DNA from: a candidate division WWE3 bacterium | GTDB taxonomy: Bacteria > Patescibacteriota > 4484-211 > JAGQKX01 | Assembly: GCA_020429905.1 (NCBI GenBank) | Contig: JAGQKX010000010.1 | Coordinates: forward strand, 1-12,372 | Direction of reading: 5' to 3' | DNA length: 12,372 nt | Part shown: piece by piece, positions 1 through 8,613 of the stretch | Layout of the letters: the number at the start of each line of letters is the position of its first letter | Numbering within the stretch: the first letter of the stretch is position 1 | Program-made: the position numbers and the translations under genes | Notes under the pieces: model-generated | What the model was told of the DNA's origin: nothing | What the model saw: the letters and a program-made list of their open reading frames with translations, nothing else | Databases searched by the model: none

Positions 1-1
1 T

Positions 2-2716
2 TTGGATTTTGATGGAAGCGATGATTTGATTAATGTAGGAAGCAACACTGTTATTGATGATATATTTGATGGTGGAGGAACAATAACTGCTTGGATAAAT
101 CCACGAAGTTTCGGTGAAAATGGCTGGGGAAGAATTGTTGATAAATCATCTTCAACCGGCGCGAATGATGGGTTTGCTTTTGAATTAGATGATACAGATA
201 ATGCGCTTTTATATGAATATGGCTTTTCGAGCAGTAATGGATACTGGAGGACCCCAACGAATTCAATCTCAACGGATGAGTGGCAACATGTAGCTGTTGT
301 TTACAATAATTCTTCAACAAGCAATGATCCTATTTTATATATAAACGGAATTGCAATGTCGATTCCTGAGGAATTCACACCTGCAGGGACCAGAGAAACT
401 GATGCTTCCCAAACAATGTATCTCGGTAATTATTCCGCTACCAGCCGAACATTTGATGGAATTATTGATGATATTAAGGTATATAACTACGCTCGAACTT
501 CTTCACAAATAATAGAAGATATGAACGGCGGCCACCCGATTGGCGGTAGTCCGATTGGATCTCAAATCGCCAATTGGCATTTTGACGAGATGTATGGCGA
601 TACCGTTCACGATACGGTGAATGGTTTTGACGCAGATTTAGGGGGATCGGGACAATCTTGCCCAGCGACCGGTACCGTACCATGTCCCGATTGGTCAAAT
701 ACCGGCAGAGTAAACGGAGCACTTGATTTTGATGGAACCGATGACACGCTGGAGGTAGCTGATAATGATGCGTTTAGTTTTGGCGATACCAGTACTGATG
801 ACCCCTTTAGTATTTCAGCCTGGGTGTATATAGACGATGCAACGTATTTCAACATTGTTAATAAAATATCCAGCACCACTGATACCAACTGGGAATGGGC
901 TTTATACATGGACGTAGATGGAAACTTGGATTTTGATGTGTACGATCTTAATAATAGTAACGGGATGTATGCCTATAAAAATGACGCGATGACGCCATAT
1001 GAAGGATCATGGGTGCACATTGTCGCCACTTATGACGGCAGTGGTGATGCCACCGGGTTGAATTTGTACGTCAATGGGAGGTTAGAAGAAAATATAGATC
1101 AGGGTACTTGGGGTTCGTACACCGCGATGCATAACACCACGAGCGTGGTAGAAATTGGGTCATGGCAAGCGGATCGGGGTGGCGGTTATGAAGGATATGC
1201 TAACGGAAAAATCGATGAGCTCAAAATATATGCCACTGAATTAACCCCCAGTGAGGTACTTGTGGATATGAATGCCAATGCCGCCGCGGATTTTGGTGCC
1301 ACTACTGACGAAAAAGATAACATCGTGGATGGTGCGGGTAACCCACCGGTCGCATATTGGGACTTCAACGAAAATACCGGTACGACCGCCAATGACAAAT
1401 CTGGTAATGGGCTCACCGGAACATTAAATGACTTTCCGGCCGATCCATGGGTGCTTGGCCCAAACAAATTTGGATCACTCGGGACAGCGCTCACGTTTGA
1501 TGCCACCAATGATGATGTCAGTGTCGGGACAAGCAGTGTGATTGACCTTGCTGATGATATGACCATTAGTGCGTGGATTTATCCAACGGGTTGGGGAGAA
1601 GGGGATTATGGTTCAATCTTGAGCCGGTATAACGGAGGAGATGTCGACGATGGGTATACGTTCTATCTTACTGATGCGGGTGGTGCAGATGTTTCTCAAG
1701 GAATTTGTATTTATAACGGAGTTGATAATGCGTGTTCAGATGACAGCGTGCTCGCCCTTAATGAATGGCAGCATGTTGTGGTTTCGATTGATACCGATGT
1801 GGCTACATTTTATGTGAACGGTCGAGCGGTTGGTGGGGGCGCATTTAATCTCGCGCTCGAAGGAACAACTACCGCCTATATTGGTTCAACTGATGGAAAT
1901 AATGATACGTTTGAGGGGGCAATTGATAATATGAAAGTCTTTGACTATGGTCTCTCACAAGCCCAAGTTGCCTACGATTATAATCGAGGAGCACCTATTG
2001 GGTGGTGGAGGTTTGATGAATGCAGCGGTGCTACGGCCAACGATGCAAGCGGTAACGGCAATAACGGAACGATCACTCCTGCGACCGGCAATGCCGTGGG
2101 TACCTGCGGCGGCACAGCAGGTGATATGTGGGCGGATGGAGAAACCGGAAAATTCAATGCGAGTTTAGCGTTTGATGGGACAGACGACTATGTAAATATT
2201 GCTAATAATGATCTATGGGATGGTCTGACATTCTCTATTTCAGTATGGATCAAGCGTGATGGAGCACAAGAATCTTTTGCTAACATTATCAGTCGTCATC
2301 ATGCGAGCGGACCATACTGTGCACCTTTCTGTTTAGAATTTGATGATACAGATGACGACGATCTTCGGCTCACTGTTGGTCTGACAGATACGACTCCAAA
2401 TGTTACCAGTACTACAGGGAATGTGATATCTGACGGGGTTTGGCATCATGTGGTTGCTACACACGACAATGTAACGAGAGCCATTAACATTTATGTCGAT
2501 GGTGAATTGAGAGCTAATAGTGTTCGTGCGGTAACCTCAGTGTTTACCAATGACAATCCCTTAAGAATTGGATCTTGGGATGGTACTACAGAATTTTTTA
2601 AAGGAAATATCGACGATGTTCGACTCTATAATTATGTACTCTCGGAAGATCAAATAAAAAATATTATGAATAATGGCTCGGCGGCGTACTTTGGACCGGC
2701 TGAAGGAAGCCCGTAA
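2..2716 (+). CDS. Giant LamG-repeat (concanavalin A-like lectin fold) protein, 5'-truncated by window edge
   Basis: The frame is open at the window edge and the first visible residues (LDFDGSDD) are the middle of a LamG-like domain, so the true start lies upstream and position 2 is not a start codon. The visible 904 residues hold a partial LamG-like domain (1-~188) and three complete ones beginning near W192, W453 and W669. Each complete domain opens with a W-x-F-(D/N)-E type strand, then has an LDFDG(T/S)DD-like strand, an EWQHV- or WVHIV-like core and a closing IDD(I/V)(K/R)VYNY-type strand. This is the Laminin_G_3 / concanavalin A-like pattern found in carbohydrate or protein binding modules. 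Domain linkers are distinctive (IIEDMNGGHPIGGSPIGSQ, EVLVDMNANAAADFGATT, NIMNNGSAAYFGP). There is no C-terminal membrane anchor or LPXTG motif. It is a paralogue of the next gene, whose residues 894-1799 align end to end with it. By analogy it is probably exported; the ligand is unknown. The family call is confident, the function is not. Confidence 0.9.
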   Translation: MDFDGSDDLINVGSNTVIDDIFDGGGTITAWINPRSFGENGWGRIVDKSSSTGANDGFAFELDDTDNALLYEYGFSSSNGYWRTPTNSISTDEWQHVAVVYNNSSTSNDPILYINGIAMSIPEEFTPAGTRETDASQTMYLGNYSATSRTFDGIIDDIKVYNYARTSSQIIEDMNGGHPIGGSPIGSQIANWHFDEMYGDTVHDTVNGFDADLGGSGQSCPATGTVPCPDWSNTGRVNGALDFDGTDDTLEVADNDAFSFGDTSTDDPFSISAWVYIDDATYFNIVNKISSTTDTNWEWALYMDVDGNLDFDVYDLNNSNGMYAYKNDAMTPYEGSWVHIVATYDGSGDATGLNLYVNGRLEENIDQGTWGSYTAMHNTTSVVEIGSWQADRGGGYEGYANGKIDELKIYATELTPSEVLVDMNANAAADFGATTDEKDNIVDGAGNPPVAYWDFNENTGTTANDKSGNGLTGTLNDFPADPWVLGPNKFGSLGTALTFDATNDDVSVGTSSVIDLADDMTISAWIYPTGWGEGDYGSILSRYNGGDVDDGYTFYLTDAGGADVSQGICIYNGVDNACSDDSVLALNEWQHVVVSIDTDVATFYVNGRAVGGGAFNLALEGTTTAYIGSTDGNNDTFEGAIDNMKVFDYGLSQAQVAYDYNRGAPIGWWRFDECSGATANDASGNGNNGTITPATGNAVGTCGGTAGDMWADGETGKFNASLAFDGTDDYVNIANNDLWDGLTFSISVWIKRDGAQESFANIISRHHASGPYCAPFCLEFDDTDDDDLRLTVGLTDTTPNVTSTTGNVISDGVWHHVVATHDNVTRAINIYVDGELRANSVRAVTSVFTNDNPLRIGSWDGTTEFFKGNIDDVRLYNYVLSEDQIKNIMNNGSAAYFGPAEGSP

Positions 2717-2720
2717 TTAT

Positions 2721-5700
2721 ATGATACTGAAAAAAATACAAACGCCTAAACTAAAGAGAGTTTTTAATACGTTAGCACTGGTCGTTGTATCTTTGCTAAT
2801 GGTGGGAGGGGCGTTTTTGACGCTTGATAATAATGCCGAAGCGGGATGGTGGAATGATGGGTGGTCATATCGTAAAGAGCTGATTATAGATAACACGAAA
2901 GTTTCTGGTTCGACCGATTTAACTGATTTTGTTGTCTTGGTTTCTTTGACGACTGACGCAGATTTATCCGCCAATGCTCAATCTGATGGTGATGACATTG
3001 TTTTTACGGATAGCCATGGTCAACGGCTGAGTCACGAGATTGAATCATACGCTTCTGGAACATTAGTCGCCTGGGTTCGATTGCCCGTCTTGTCCGCGAG
3101 TGAAGATACCATTCTCTATATGTATTACGGCAATCCAACTGCTTTTGATGACACAAACTCTGCTGATGTTTGGGGTGATAACTACCGCGCAGTATGGCAT
3201 ATGAATGAATCATCAGGAAATCGAACTGACTCTACCGATGCAGGTTTGGTTTTGACTGAACATGGCACTGGGGGAGTAAGTTCTACAGGTTCTGGAAAGA
3301 TTGGAACTGCAGCTGATTTTGAGTCCACAGAAACTGACTATATGGATCTAGCGAACGCGAGTGCGGGTGAATTAAATGTCGGGAGCGGTGAGGATTTTAC
3401 CTTATCAGCATGGATTAATCTTGAGGGAGGGGCTTCCACTAATCCTGTAGTTGGCAAATGGGATTCGACGTCTACATATAGTTATGTGTTAGAAACGACA
3501 AATTTTTCGGGTAATCAACGAGGTGAGGTTAGATTTTCTTCAGACGGAACAACAGATGCATATATCAAAAGAAATGACGCTTTTGGAAATCTTAGTTTAT
3601 CTACGTGGTACATGGTGACCATGACTTTTGATGCAGCCACAGATAATGAATGCATCATTGTGAATACAACATATGATTGTCGCAGTACAGCAGGAGATGT
3701 ATATAATAGTGCGGCAAATTTTTTGGTCGGGGCAAAACTCGGAGCAGTATTTGATGGAATTATTGATGAACTAAAAATGACCAAGGATATGAAGAGTTCT
3801 GAATGGATTGATACGGAATTTGCTAATCAGAACGATCCGGCAACGTTTTTTTCCACTGGCTCTGAAGAGATTGGCCCCGGGCCGGTAGGGTATTGGAAAT
3901 TTGATGAGGGGAGTGATGATACCTGCTCCGGTGGTAGTGCCGATACCTGTGATGCAACTGGGTATGGTAACGATGGAACCTTTGTGGCGTCTGCGACTTG
4001 GCAGCCCGCCGATATGTGTATCTCTGGAGGGTGTTTGCTTTTTGATGGTAATGATGATGAAACCCAGATTAATAACGACCCTGTCATTGATCCAGATACC
4101 GGACTGAGTGCTGGGGTGACATATGAAGCATGGGTAAAAGTACTGTCTGATGGCGAAAATGATGAGGGGAGAGTTCTCCATAATGGTGGCGCGACAGTTG
4201 TCCAAATCGAAAATGAAGGTGCAGATGGGTATGCAGATGTTCTCTTTCAACTGGATCTTGGGACCGATGCCTCATTTACGGTGACTGATGGGATTAAGCT
4301 TGGACAATGGCAGCATCTGGCGTATGGATACACTGATGATGGAGATGATGAAATTACGGTTTATATTGATGGTATTGCGCGTGGAACGAGTAGTGATGGA
4401 AGTGGTTCCCCGGCGGCTTCTACAAATCCATTAACGATTGGAGGCATGAATAACTCTACGGGGCGTAATTTTCACGGGTTCATTGATGAAGTTAAAGTAT
4501 ATCCCTACGAACGATCTGCGGATGAAATACGATCTGATTTCAACGCACGAGGTTCGGTAAAGGGGGCTACAGCACAGTTTGGGACCCGTGAATCAAGTCT
4601 TTCTAATGGGCTTGTCGGGTATTGGAAAATGGATGAGGCGTCTGATGCTGTTCGCGTTGATTCTTCAGGAAATGGTAATAATTTAACTGAAAGTACCTCG
4701 GACACCATTGTCCAAGCAGGAGGAAAATTTGGCTCGGCTGGAGATTTTGAAAAAGGTGATACAGAATATCTGGCTATTTCTGATGGTACTCAGTCAAAAT
4801 TGGATTTAGGAGCTAACTTTACGATGAGTGTTTGGCTCAATATAGAAAGCAGTACTGGTTTGGATCATGGAATTATCTCTAAAGGTGGCTCAGCAGACAT
4901 TTCATATTCATTCAATACCCAAAACAATACAACACTCGAAGTATGGCTTGATGATGACGGATTTGCAGGAGGAGGAATTGAAGCGCTCACTAATACTGGA
5001 GTCTATAATCTGTCTGAATGGAATTATTTTACGGTGAGGTATGATGGGGCAACCTTACGTTTGTATAAAAATGGTGAAGAGTATGTCGGGGGTGATTTTC
5101 CGTTAACAACATCAATTGTTCCGTATAACAGCTCGAGCGACTTTAGACTCGGAAATTTTGAAGCGCAATCCGGGTATTATGATGGACTTATGGATGAAGT
5201 CAGAGTCTATAACCGAGCGCTTACTTCTCAAGAAGTGGAAGCGTTATACAGCTGGACTCCGGGACCGATTGGATATTGGCCGGTGGATGAAAATACTGGA
5301 ACATCAACGACCAATGATCGTTCGGGCAATGGGTTTAACGCAAGCCTCGGCGGATCAATGACAGAATCTGACTGGGTTCGCGGCAAGTTTGGCAGCGGTC
5401 TTGATTTTGACGGAAGTAATGATTACGCAAACTTCTATTCGGCCGGATTTGCCAATAACTTTAATACAGCCTCAGGCACATTTATGGCTTGGGCTCGGGT
5501 AAAAGACGCCTCGAATTGGACTGACGCAACCACTCGCGCTATTGGGAATATTGCGGCTGACACTAATAATCGTGTTACGCTGCAAAAAGGATCAGGGAGC
5601 GATTCAATCACCTTACAATACGAAGCAGCTTCTACACTCGAAACCTATACCGTCACGACCTCAACTACGGACTGGTTTCATGTTGCGATCTCATGGGACA

Positions 5701-8120
5701 AAAGTAACGATATTGTCAGATTCTTTTTTAATGGAGTGGAACAATCAAGCAGTACTGCATTAGGTACGTGGAGTGGTGCCCTTGCCTCTGATCGTGTCGT
5801 GTTTGGTTCACACCGAACAAGTTCAGGAAATTACTGGCAAGGAGCGGTTGATGACGTTCGGGTTTATAACTATCCTCGGACAGCAACTCAAATTATTGAA
5901 GACATGAATGGAGGACACCCAGTTGGAGGATCTCCGATTGGTTCACAAGTTGGATATTGGAAATTTGATGAAATGTCTACTGATACAGCAAACGATTCGA
6001 TAAATGGATATAACGGGGATTTAGGCGGATCAGGGCAGACTTGTCCTGCGACTGGAGATACGAGTTGTCCAACGTGGAATGTTAGCGGAAAAATTAATGG
6101 ATCTCTGGATTTTGATACAGCTGGGACAACTGATGATTATTTGACAGTTTCAGATGTCGATGCACTGTCATTCGGAAATTCCTCTAGTGATCAACCATTT
6201 AGTATCTCTGTGTGGGCAAATTTTGACGACGCAACACAGCATGCAATATTGGGTAAAGGGTCTGCTGCATCACGCGAATACGTCTTTACGACAGATAGTA
6301 GTGATAAGCTGGTATTTACCCTTTATGATAATGATGGCTCAAATTATATACGGCAAACTTCAGACACTGCCCTCACTGCTGACCAAGGATCTTGGGTGCA
6401 TCTTGTAGTAACTTATGATGGATCAGGTTCAAATACAGGAATAACGTTGTACCGAAACGGTAATATACTCAACTCAACAGGTGGATCAAGTGGATCGTAC
6501 ACCGCGATGCATAATCAAGCCCAGAATTTTGTCATTGGAAGGAACCTGACTGATGGGACAACGTATATGGAAGGTCGACTCGATGAAGTTAAAGTCTATG
6601 CTGCCGAACTTTCAGCTTCGGAAGTACTGGTTGATATGAATGCGAATGCGGCAGCAGATTTTGGCGCGACGACGAAAGAGGATGAAAATATTATTGATGG
6701 TGCTGGGAATCCTCCCGTTGGATACTGGAAACTCGATGAAAAATCCGGCTCAACTGCCCATGATCTTTCAGGTCATTCGTTTGATGGCACCATTAGCAAT
6801 AGTGGGTGGTTGCGAAGTTCACAGTGTCACGAAGGCGCCTGTCTTTCTACCGCGCAAGACAATAATCAGGACTATGTATCGGTAGCTGATCCAGCCACTG
6901 AAGAACTCGATTTTACCAATGCTGAAGATTACACAATTTCGGTGTGGTTCAAGACAACGGGTATAGAAGGTTCTGGGGCGACATACTTAGTAAGAAAAAA
7001 TTTTGATGGAGATACAAATAAAGCTGGGTATGTCCTAATGCTTGCTGATGCAGGGGGTAGTGAACAGGTATATTGTGCATATAGCGGGGGAGATGGAGGA
7101 GGGGATGATTCTACGGGCAACTTAGCCATGGGTTTGTTTGATGGACAATGGCATCAAGCCACCTGTATTATGGACCGTGACGGATCAGAAATCGGCACCG
7201 CTGGTCTACATCTCTATATTGATGGAAGATTGATGGATGTTTCTGACACCTCCTTAACCGAACCAAGCGCGTCAAATAGTTCCGAGCTTGAATTTGGAGA
7301 AAACGATACTTCCAACGAACTGCAAAACGGGGCATTTGATGAAGTGAGGATTTATGATTACGCCCGAACTCCGGCTCAAATCGCCTATGACTACAATAGA
7401 GGCATGCCCGTGGGGTGGTGGAAGTTTGATGAATGCACTGGTGCCACGGCGTACGATGCCAGTAATAACGGAAATGATGGAACGATTATAGCGTCTACAG
7501 GAAATGATATTGGTACCTGCGGAGGAACGGCAGGAGATATGTGGGCAGATGGAGAAACCGGAAAATTCAATTCGAGTTTAGCTTTTGATGGAACTGATGA
7601 TGCAGTAAATTTGGGAACAAATGATATTTTACAACTTACTGAAACTATGTCGGTAAGTGCATGGGTTAAATCAGGTGGCGACTACACAAGTACACAGGGA
7701 ATTGTAGCCAACTATGAAGATCTTACTCCGGATCAGGGAAGTTTTGCACTGGAATTTGGCCGAACAGATAATAAATTTTCATTTTTAAATAACGCGGGAA
7801 CAGTTTCACTTACTTCAAATAGATCTATTTCTGATACAAATTGGCATCACGTTGTGGTCACGCGGTCAGGGACGACAGGATCCTGGGATTTAGCAATTTA
7901 TATTGATGGTATTCTGGATAATTCGACAACAGCCAGTGCAAATCCGCAAGTTGGATCGTATACCGTGTCGATTGGTAGTTATCTCGATATTAATACTTTC
8001 TACTATAACGGTCAGATTGATGATGTCAGATTATACAATTATGCTTTATCAGGAGATCAAATCAAAAATATTATGAACAACGGATCGGCAGCATATTTTG
8101 GTCCAGAAACAGGACTGTAA
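2721..8120 (+). CDS. Secreted giant DUF2341 + seven LamG-domain protein
   Basis: I chose ATG 2721, four bases after the upstream stop, because it begins a typical signal peptide: basic residues 4-13, a hydrophobic core around 14-35 and a likely cleavage at AEA|GWW (41/42). GAAGGAAG at 2702-2709 can serve as ribosome binding site. An in-frame ATG at 2673 would add 16 residues overlapping the previous gene and is less likely. The 1799-residue product has a DUF2341 domain (about 42-150; WWNDGWSYRKELIIDN and LYMYYGNP are hallmarks). Seven LamG-like (Laminin_G_3) domains follow, starting near W159, W392, W635, W853, W1080, W1336 and W1567. DUF2341 followed by LamG is a known architecture of large exported bacterial proteins. 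Paired cysteines (for example near the start of domain 5, CPATGDTSC) suggest disulfides. No C-terminal anchor is visible, so it may be released or kept by an uncleaved N-terminus. A surface adhesion or glycan-binding role is plausible inference only. Confidence 0.92.
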   Translation: MILKKIQTPKLKRVFNTLALVVVSLLMVGGAFLTLDNNAEAGWWNDGWSYRKELIIDNTKVSGSTDLTDFVVLVSLTTDADLSANAQSDGDDIVFTDSHGQRLSHEIESYASGTLVAWVRLPVLSASEDTILYMYYGNPTAFDDTNSADVWGDNYRAVWHMNESSGNRTDSTDAGLVLTEHGTGGVSSTGSGKIGTAADFESTETDYMDLANASAGELNVGSGEDFTLSAWINLEGGASTNPVVGKWDSTSTYSYVLETTNFSGNQRGEVRFSSDGTTDAYIKRNDAFGNLSLSTWYMVTMTFDAATDNECIIVNTTYDCRSTAGDVYNSAANFLVGAKLGAVFDGIIDELKMTKDMKSSEWIDTEFANQNDPATFFSTGSEEIGPGPVGYWKFDEGSDDTCSGGSADTCDATGYGNDGTFVASATWQPADMCISGGCLLFDGNDDETQINNDPVIDPDTGLSAGVTYEAWVKVLSDGENDEGRVLHNGGATVVQIENEGADGYADVLFQLDLGTDASFTVTDGIKLGQWQHLAYGYTDDGDDEITVYIDGIARGTSSDGSGSPAASTNPLTIGGMNNSTGRNFHGFIDEVKVYPYERSADEIRSDFNARGSVKGATAQFGTRESSLSNGLVGYWKMDEASDAVRVDSSGNGNNLTESTSDTIVQAGGKFGSAGDFEKGDTEYLAISDGTQSKLDLGANFTMSVWLNIESSTGLDHGIISKGGSADISYSFNTQNNTTLEVWLDDDGFAGGGIEALTNTGVYNLSEWNYFTVRYDGATLRLYKNGEEYVGGDFPLTTSIVPYNSSSDFRLGNFEAQSGYYDGLMDEVRVYNRALTSQEVEALYSWTPGPIGYWPVDENTGTSTTNDRSGNGFNASLGGSMTESDWVRGKFGSGLDFDGSNDYANFYSAGFANNFNTASGTFMAWARVKDASNWTDATTRAIGNIAADTNNRVTLQKGSGSDSITLQYEAASTLETYTVTTSTTDWFHVAISWDKSNDIVRFFFNGVEQSSSTALGTWSGALASDRVVFGSHRTSSGNYWQGAVDDVRVYNYPRTATQIIEDMNGGHPVGGSPIGSQVGYWKFDEMSTDTANDSINGYNGDLGGSGQTCPATGDTSCPTWNVSGKINGSLDFDTAGTTDDYLTVSDVDALSFGNSSSDQPFSISVWANFDDATQHAILGKGSAASREYVFTTDSSDKLVFTLYDNDGSNYIRQTSDTALTADQGSWVHLVVTYDGSGSNTGITLYRNGNILNSTGGSSGSYTAMHNQAQNFVIGRNLTDGTTYMEGRLDEVKVYAAELSASEVLVDMNANAAADFGATTKEDENIIDGAGNPPVGYWKLDEKSGSTAHDLSGHSFDGTISNSGWLRSSQCHEGACLSTAQDNNQDYVSVADPATEELDFTNAEDYTISVWFKTTGIEGSGATYLVRKNFDGDTNKAGYVLMLADAGGSEQVYCAYSGGDGGGDDSTGNLAMGLFDGQWHQATCIMDRDGSEIGTAGLHLYIDGRLMDVSDTSLTEPSASNSSELEFGENDTSNELQNGAFDEVRIYDYARTPAQIAYDYNRGMPVGWWKFDECTGATAYDASNNGNDGTIIASTGNDIGTCGGTAGDMWADGETGKFNSSLAFDGTDDAVNLGTNDILQLTETMSVSAWVKSGGDYTSTQGIVANYEDLTPDQGSFALEFGRTDNKFSFLNNAGTVSLTSNRSISDTNWHHVVVTRSGTTGSWDLAIYIDGILDNSTTASANPQVGSYTVSIGSYLDINTFYYNGQIDDVRLYNYALSGDQIKNIMNNGSAAYFGPETGL
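5400..8117 (+). repeat. Diverged tandem paralogous block (second copy; first copy 2-2713)
   Basis: The last 906 residues of the second giant gene match the visible 904 residues of the first in the same domain order and with the same linkers. Examples are IIEDMNGGHP(I/V)GGSPIGSQ, SEVLVDMNANAAADFGATT, AYDYNRG(A/M)P and DQIKNIMNNGSAAYFGP. At DNA level many third codon positions differ, but patches remain near identical, for instance around 2101-2175 against 7515-7590 (GATATGTGGGC, GATGGAGAAACCGGAAAATT). This indicates a whole-gene duplication that is not recent, with selection holding the protein sequence. Confidence 0.85.
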
Positions 8121-8162
8121 TATATTTAATTTTCCTGTTCTGGCAATGATAGGGCCCTATAA

Positions 8163-8193
8163 TAGCAATTACTCCGAGTGATTGCTAGGTTAT
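8163..8193 (+). terminator. Weak intrinsic terminator after the LamG genes
   Basis: An 11-bp stem with one G-U pair (8163-8173 with 8177-8187, 3-nt loop CCG) is followed by GGTTATTTT. The stem is AT-rich and the T-run is interrupted, so termination may be partial. Its position 43 bases after the stop codon supports the call. Confidence 0.45.
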
Positions 8194-8297
8194 TTTAACT
8201 GTTTACTCTGAATGTGTGATCTATAATTTTAGGTGTGTATCAGGGACGACTATTTCAAGCGGTATCTCTTTCCCTCTCTATAAATAAAAAGACTGGG

Positions 8298-8326
8298 TTG
8301 TCGGTCTAGAAAAAAAGTGTCATAAT
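8298..8326 (+). promoter_or_regulatory. Sigma-70-type promoter for the rpsU leader/operon
   Basis: A -35 box TTGTCG (8298-8303, 4/6 match to consensus) is separated by exactly 17 bases, including a run of seven A, from the -10 box CATAAT (8321-8326, 5/6). Transcription would start near 8333, leaving a leader of about 280 nt before rpsU. It is the best promoter match in this gap. A perfect TATAAT at 8222-8227 and another at 8158-8163 lack convincing -35 partners. Confidence 0.55.
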
Positions 8327-8332
8327 GTGATA

Positions 8333-8613
8333 GAATTAACGCGAAAATTTTGAGATTTGGTCTCAAAATAAGTGATTTAAGGAGGTAGGATAGCTTTCTG
8401 AGGATTTGTATGACGAAAAATATTTATACGTTCACCAGCTTTCTATTGTGGAAAACCGTCTTTCGTTGCAACGCTTCTTAAAGCTAATCTGATATCTTTC
8501 TTAAATCTCCGGTTCTTTTAATCGATTATGTAGAATGTTTTGAATGACATTTTACGTTTAAGAATAAGGAGGTGTTTGTATCATAACGTTGTATTACGTT
8601 AATACAGTAAATC
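8333..8613 (+). ncRNA. Structured 5' leader RNA of rpsU (candidate cis-regulatory element)
   Basis: This stretch has no convincing protein gene but strong base-pairing. In order: a perfect 9-bp hairpin (8347-8355 with 8361-8369, loop TTTGG); then a long rod. The rod comprises 8374-8385 with 8496-8507 (12 bp, two G-U), 8386-8397 with 8480-8491 (11 of 12 paired, two G-U, one A-A mismatch), 8400-8403 with 8474-8477, and 8411-8418 with 8461-8468. A second SD-like site and a hairpin next to the start codon come last. The rod's 5' strand contains TAAGGAGGT (8378-8386), so that anti-SD-complementary sequence is hidden when folded. I do not recognise it as a known riboswitch, tRNA, SRP RNA or tmRNA. 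A free-standing small RNA ending near the T-rich 8513-8519 is an alternative. Pairings were found by eye; no folding energy or covariation was computed. Confidence 0.5.
8565..8607 (+). promoter_or_regulatory. Extended Shine-Dalgarno plus bridging hairpin that decides the rpsU start
   Basis: TAAGGAGGTG (8565-8574) is a 10-base complement to the expected 16S 3' tail, yet the rpsU ATG is at 8614, far beyond normal spacing. Between them 8576-8581 pairs with 8602-8607 and 8584-8589 pairs with 8596-8601 (12 bp, one G-U, 2-nt bulge CA, loop TGTATT). With this hairpin formed, only 3 + 6 = 9 nt separate GGAGG from ATG. In phage T4 genes 38 and 25 a hairpin between SD and start is known to act this way. 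No other SD lies near ATG 8614, and the codon at 8608 is an in-frame stop that excludes an earlier start. Confidence 0.6.

Noticed and set aside
2673..2720. Upstream in-frame ATG for the second LamG protein, adding 16 residues that overlap the end of the first gene.
   Set aside because: It would place an extra arginine-rich stretch before a complete signal peptide; ATG 2721 has a better-placed ribosome binding site and a clean signal sequence.
8222..8227. Perfect TATAAT hexamer in the gap after the LamG genes.
   Set aside because: The only -35-like sequence, TTTACT at 8202-8207, is 14 bases away, which is too short a spacer.
8290..8307. 6-bp hairpin (8290-8295 with 8302-8307) that, read on the minus strand, is followed by TTTTTATTT and resembles an intrinsic terminator.
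   Set aside because: No minus-strand gene is nearby to terminate, and the site overlaps the -35 region of the preferred promoter.
8410..8481. A 23-codon ORF (ATG 8410 to TAA) inside the rpsU leader, with a weak AGGA five bases upstream.
   Set aside because: Too short and without recognisable similarity. It lies in the loop of the predicted rod and the pairing explains the sequence better; a leader peptide cannot be excluded.
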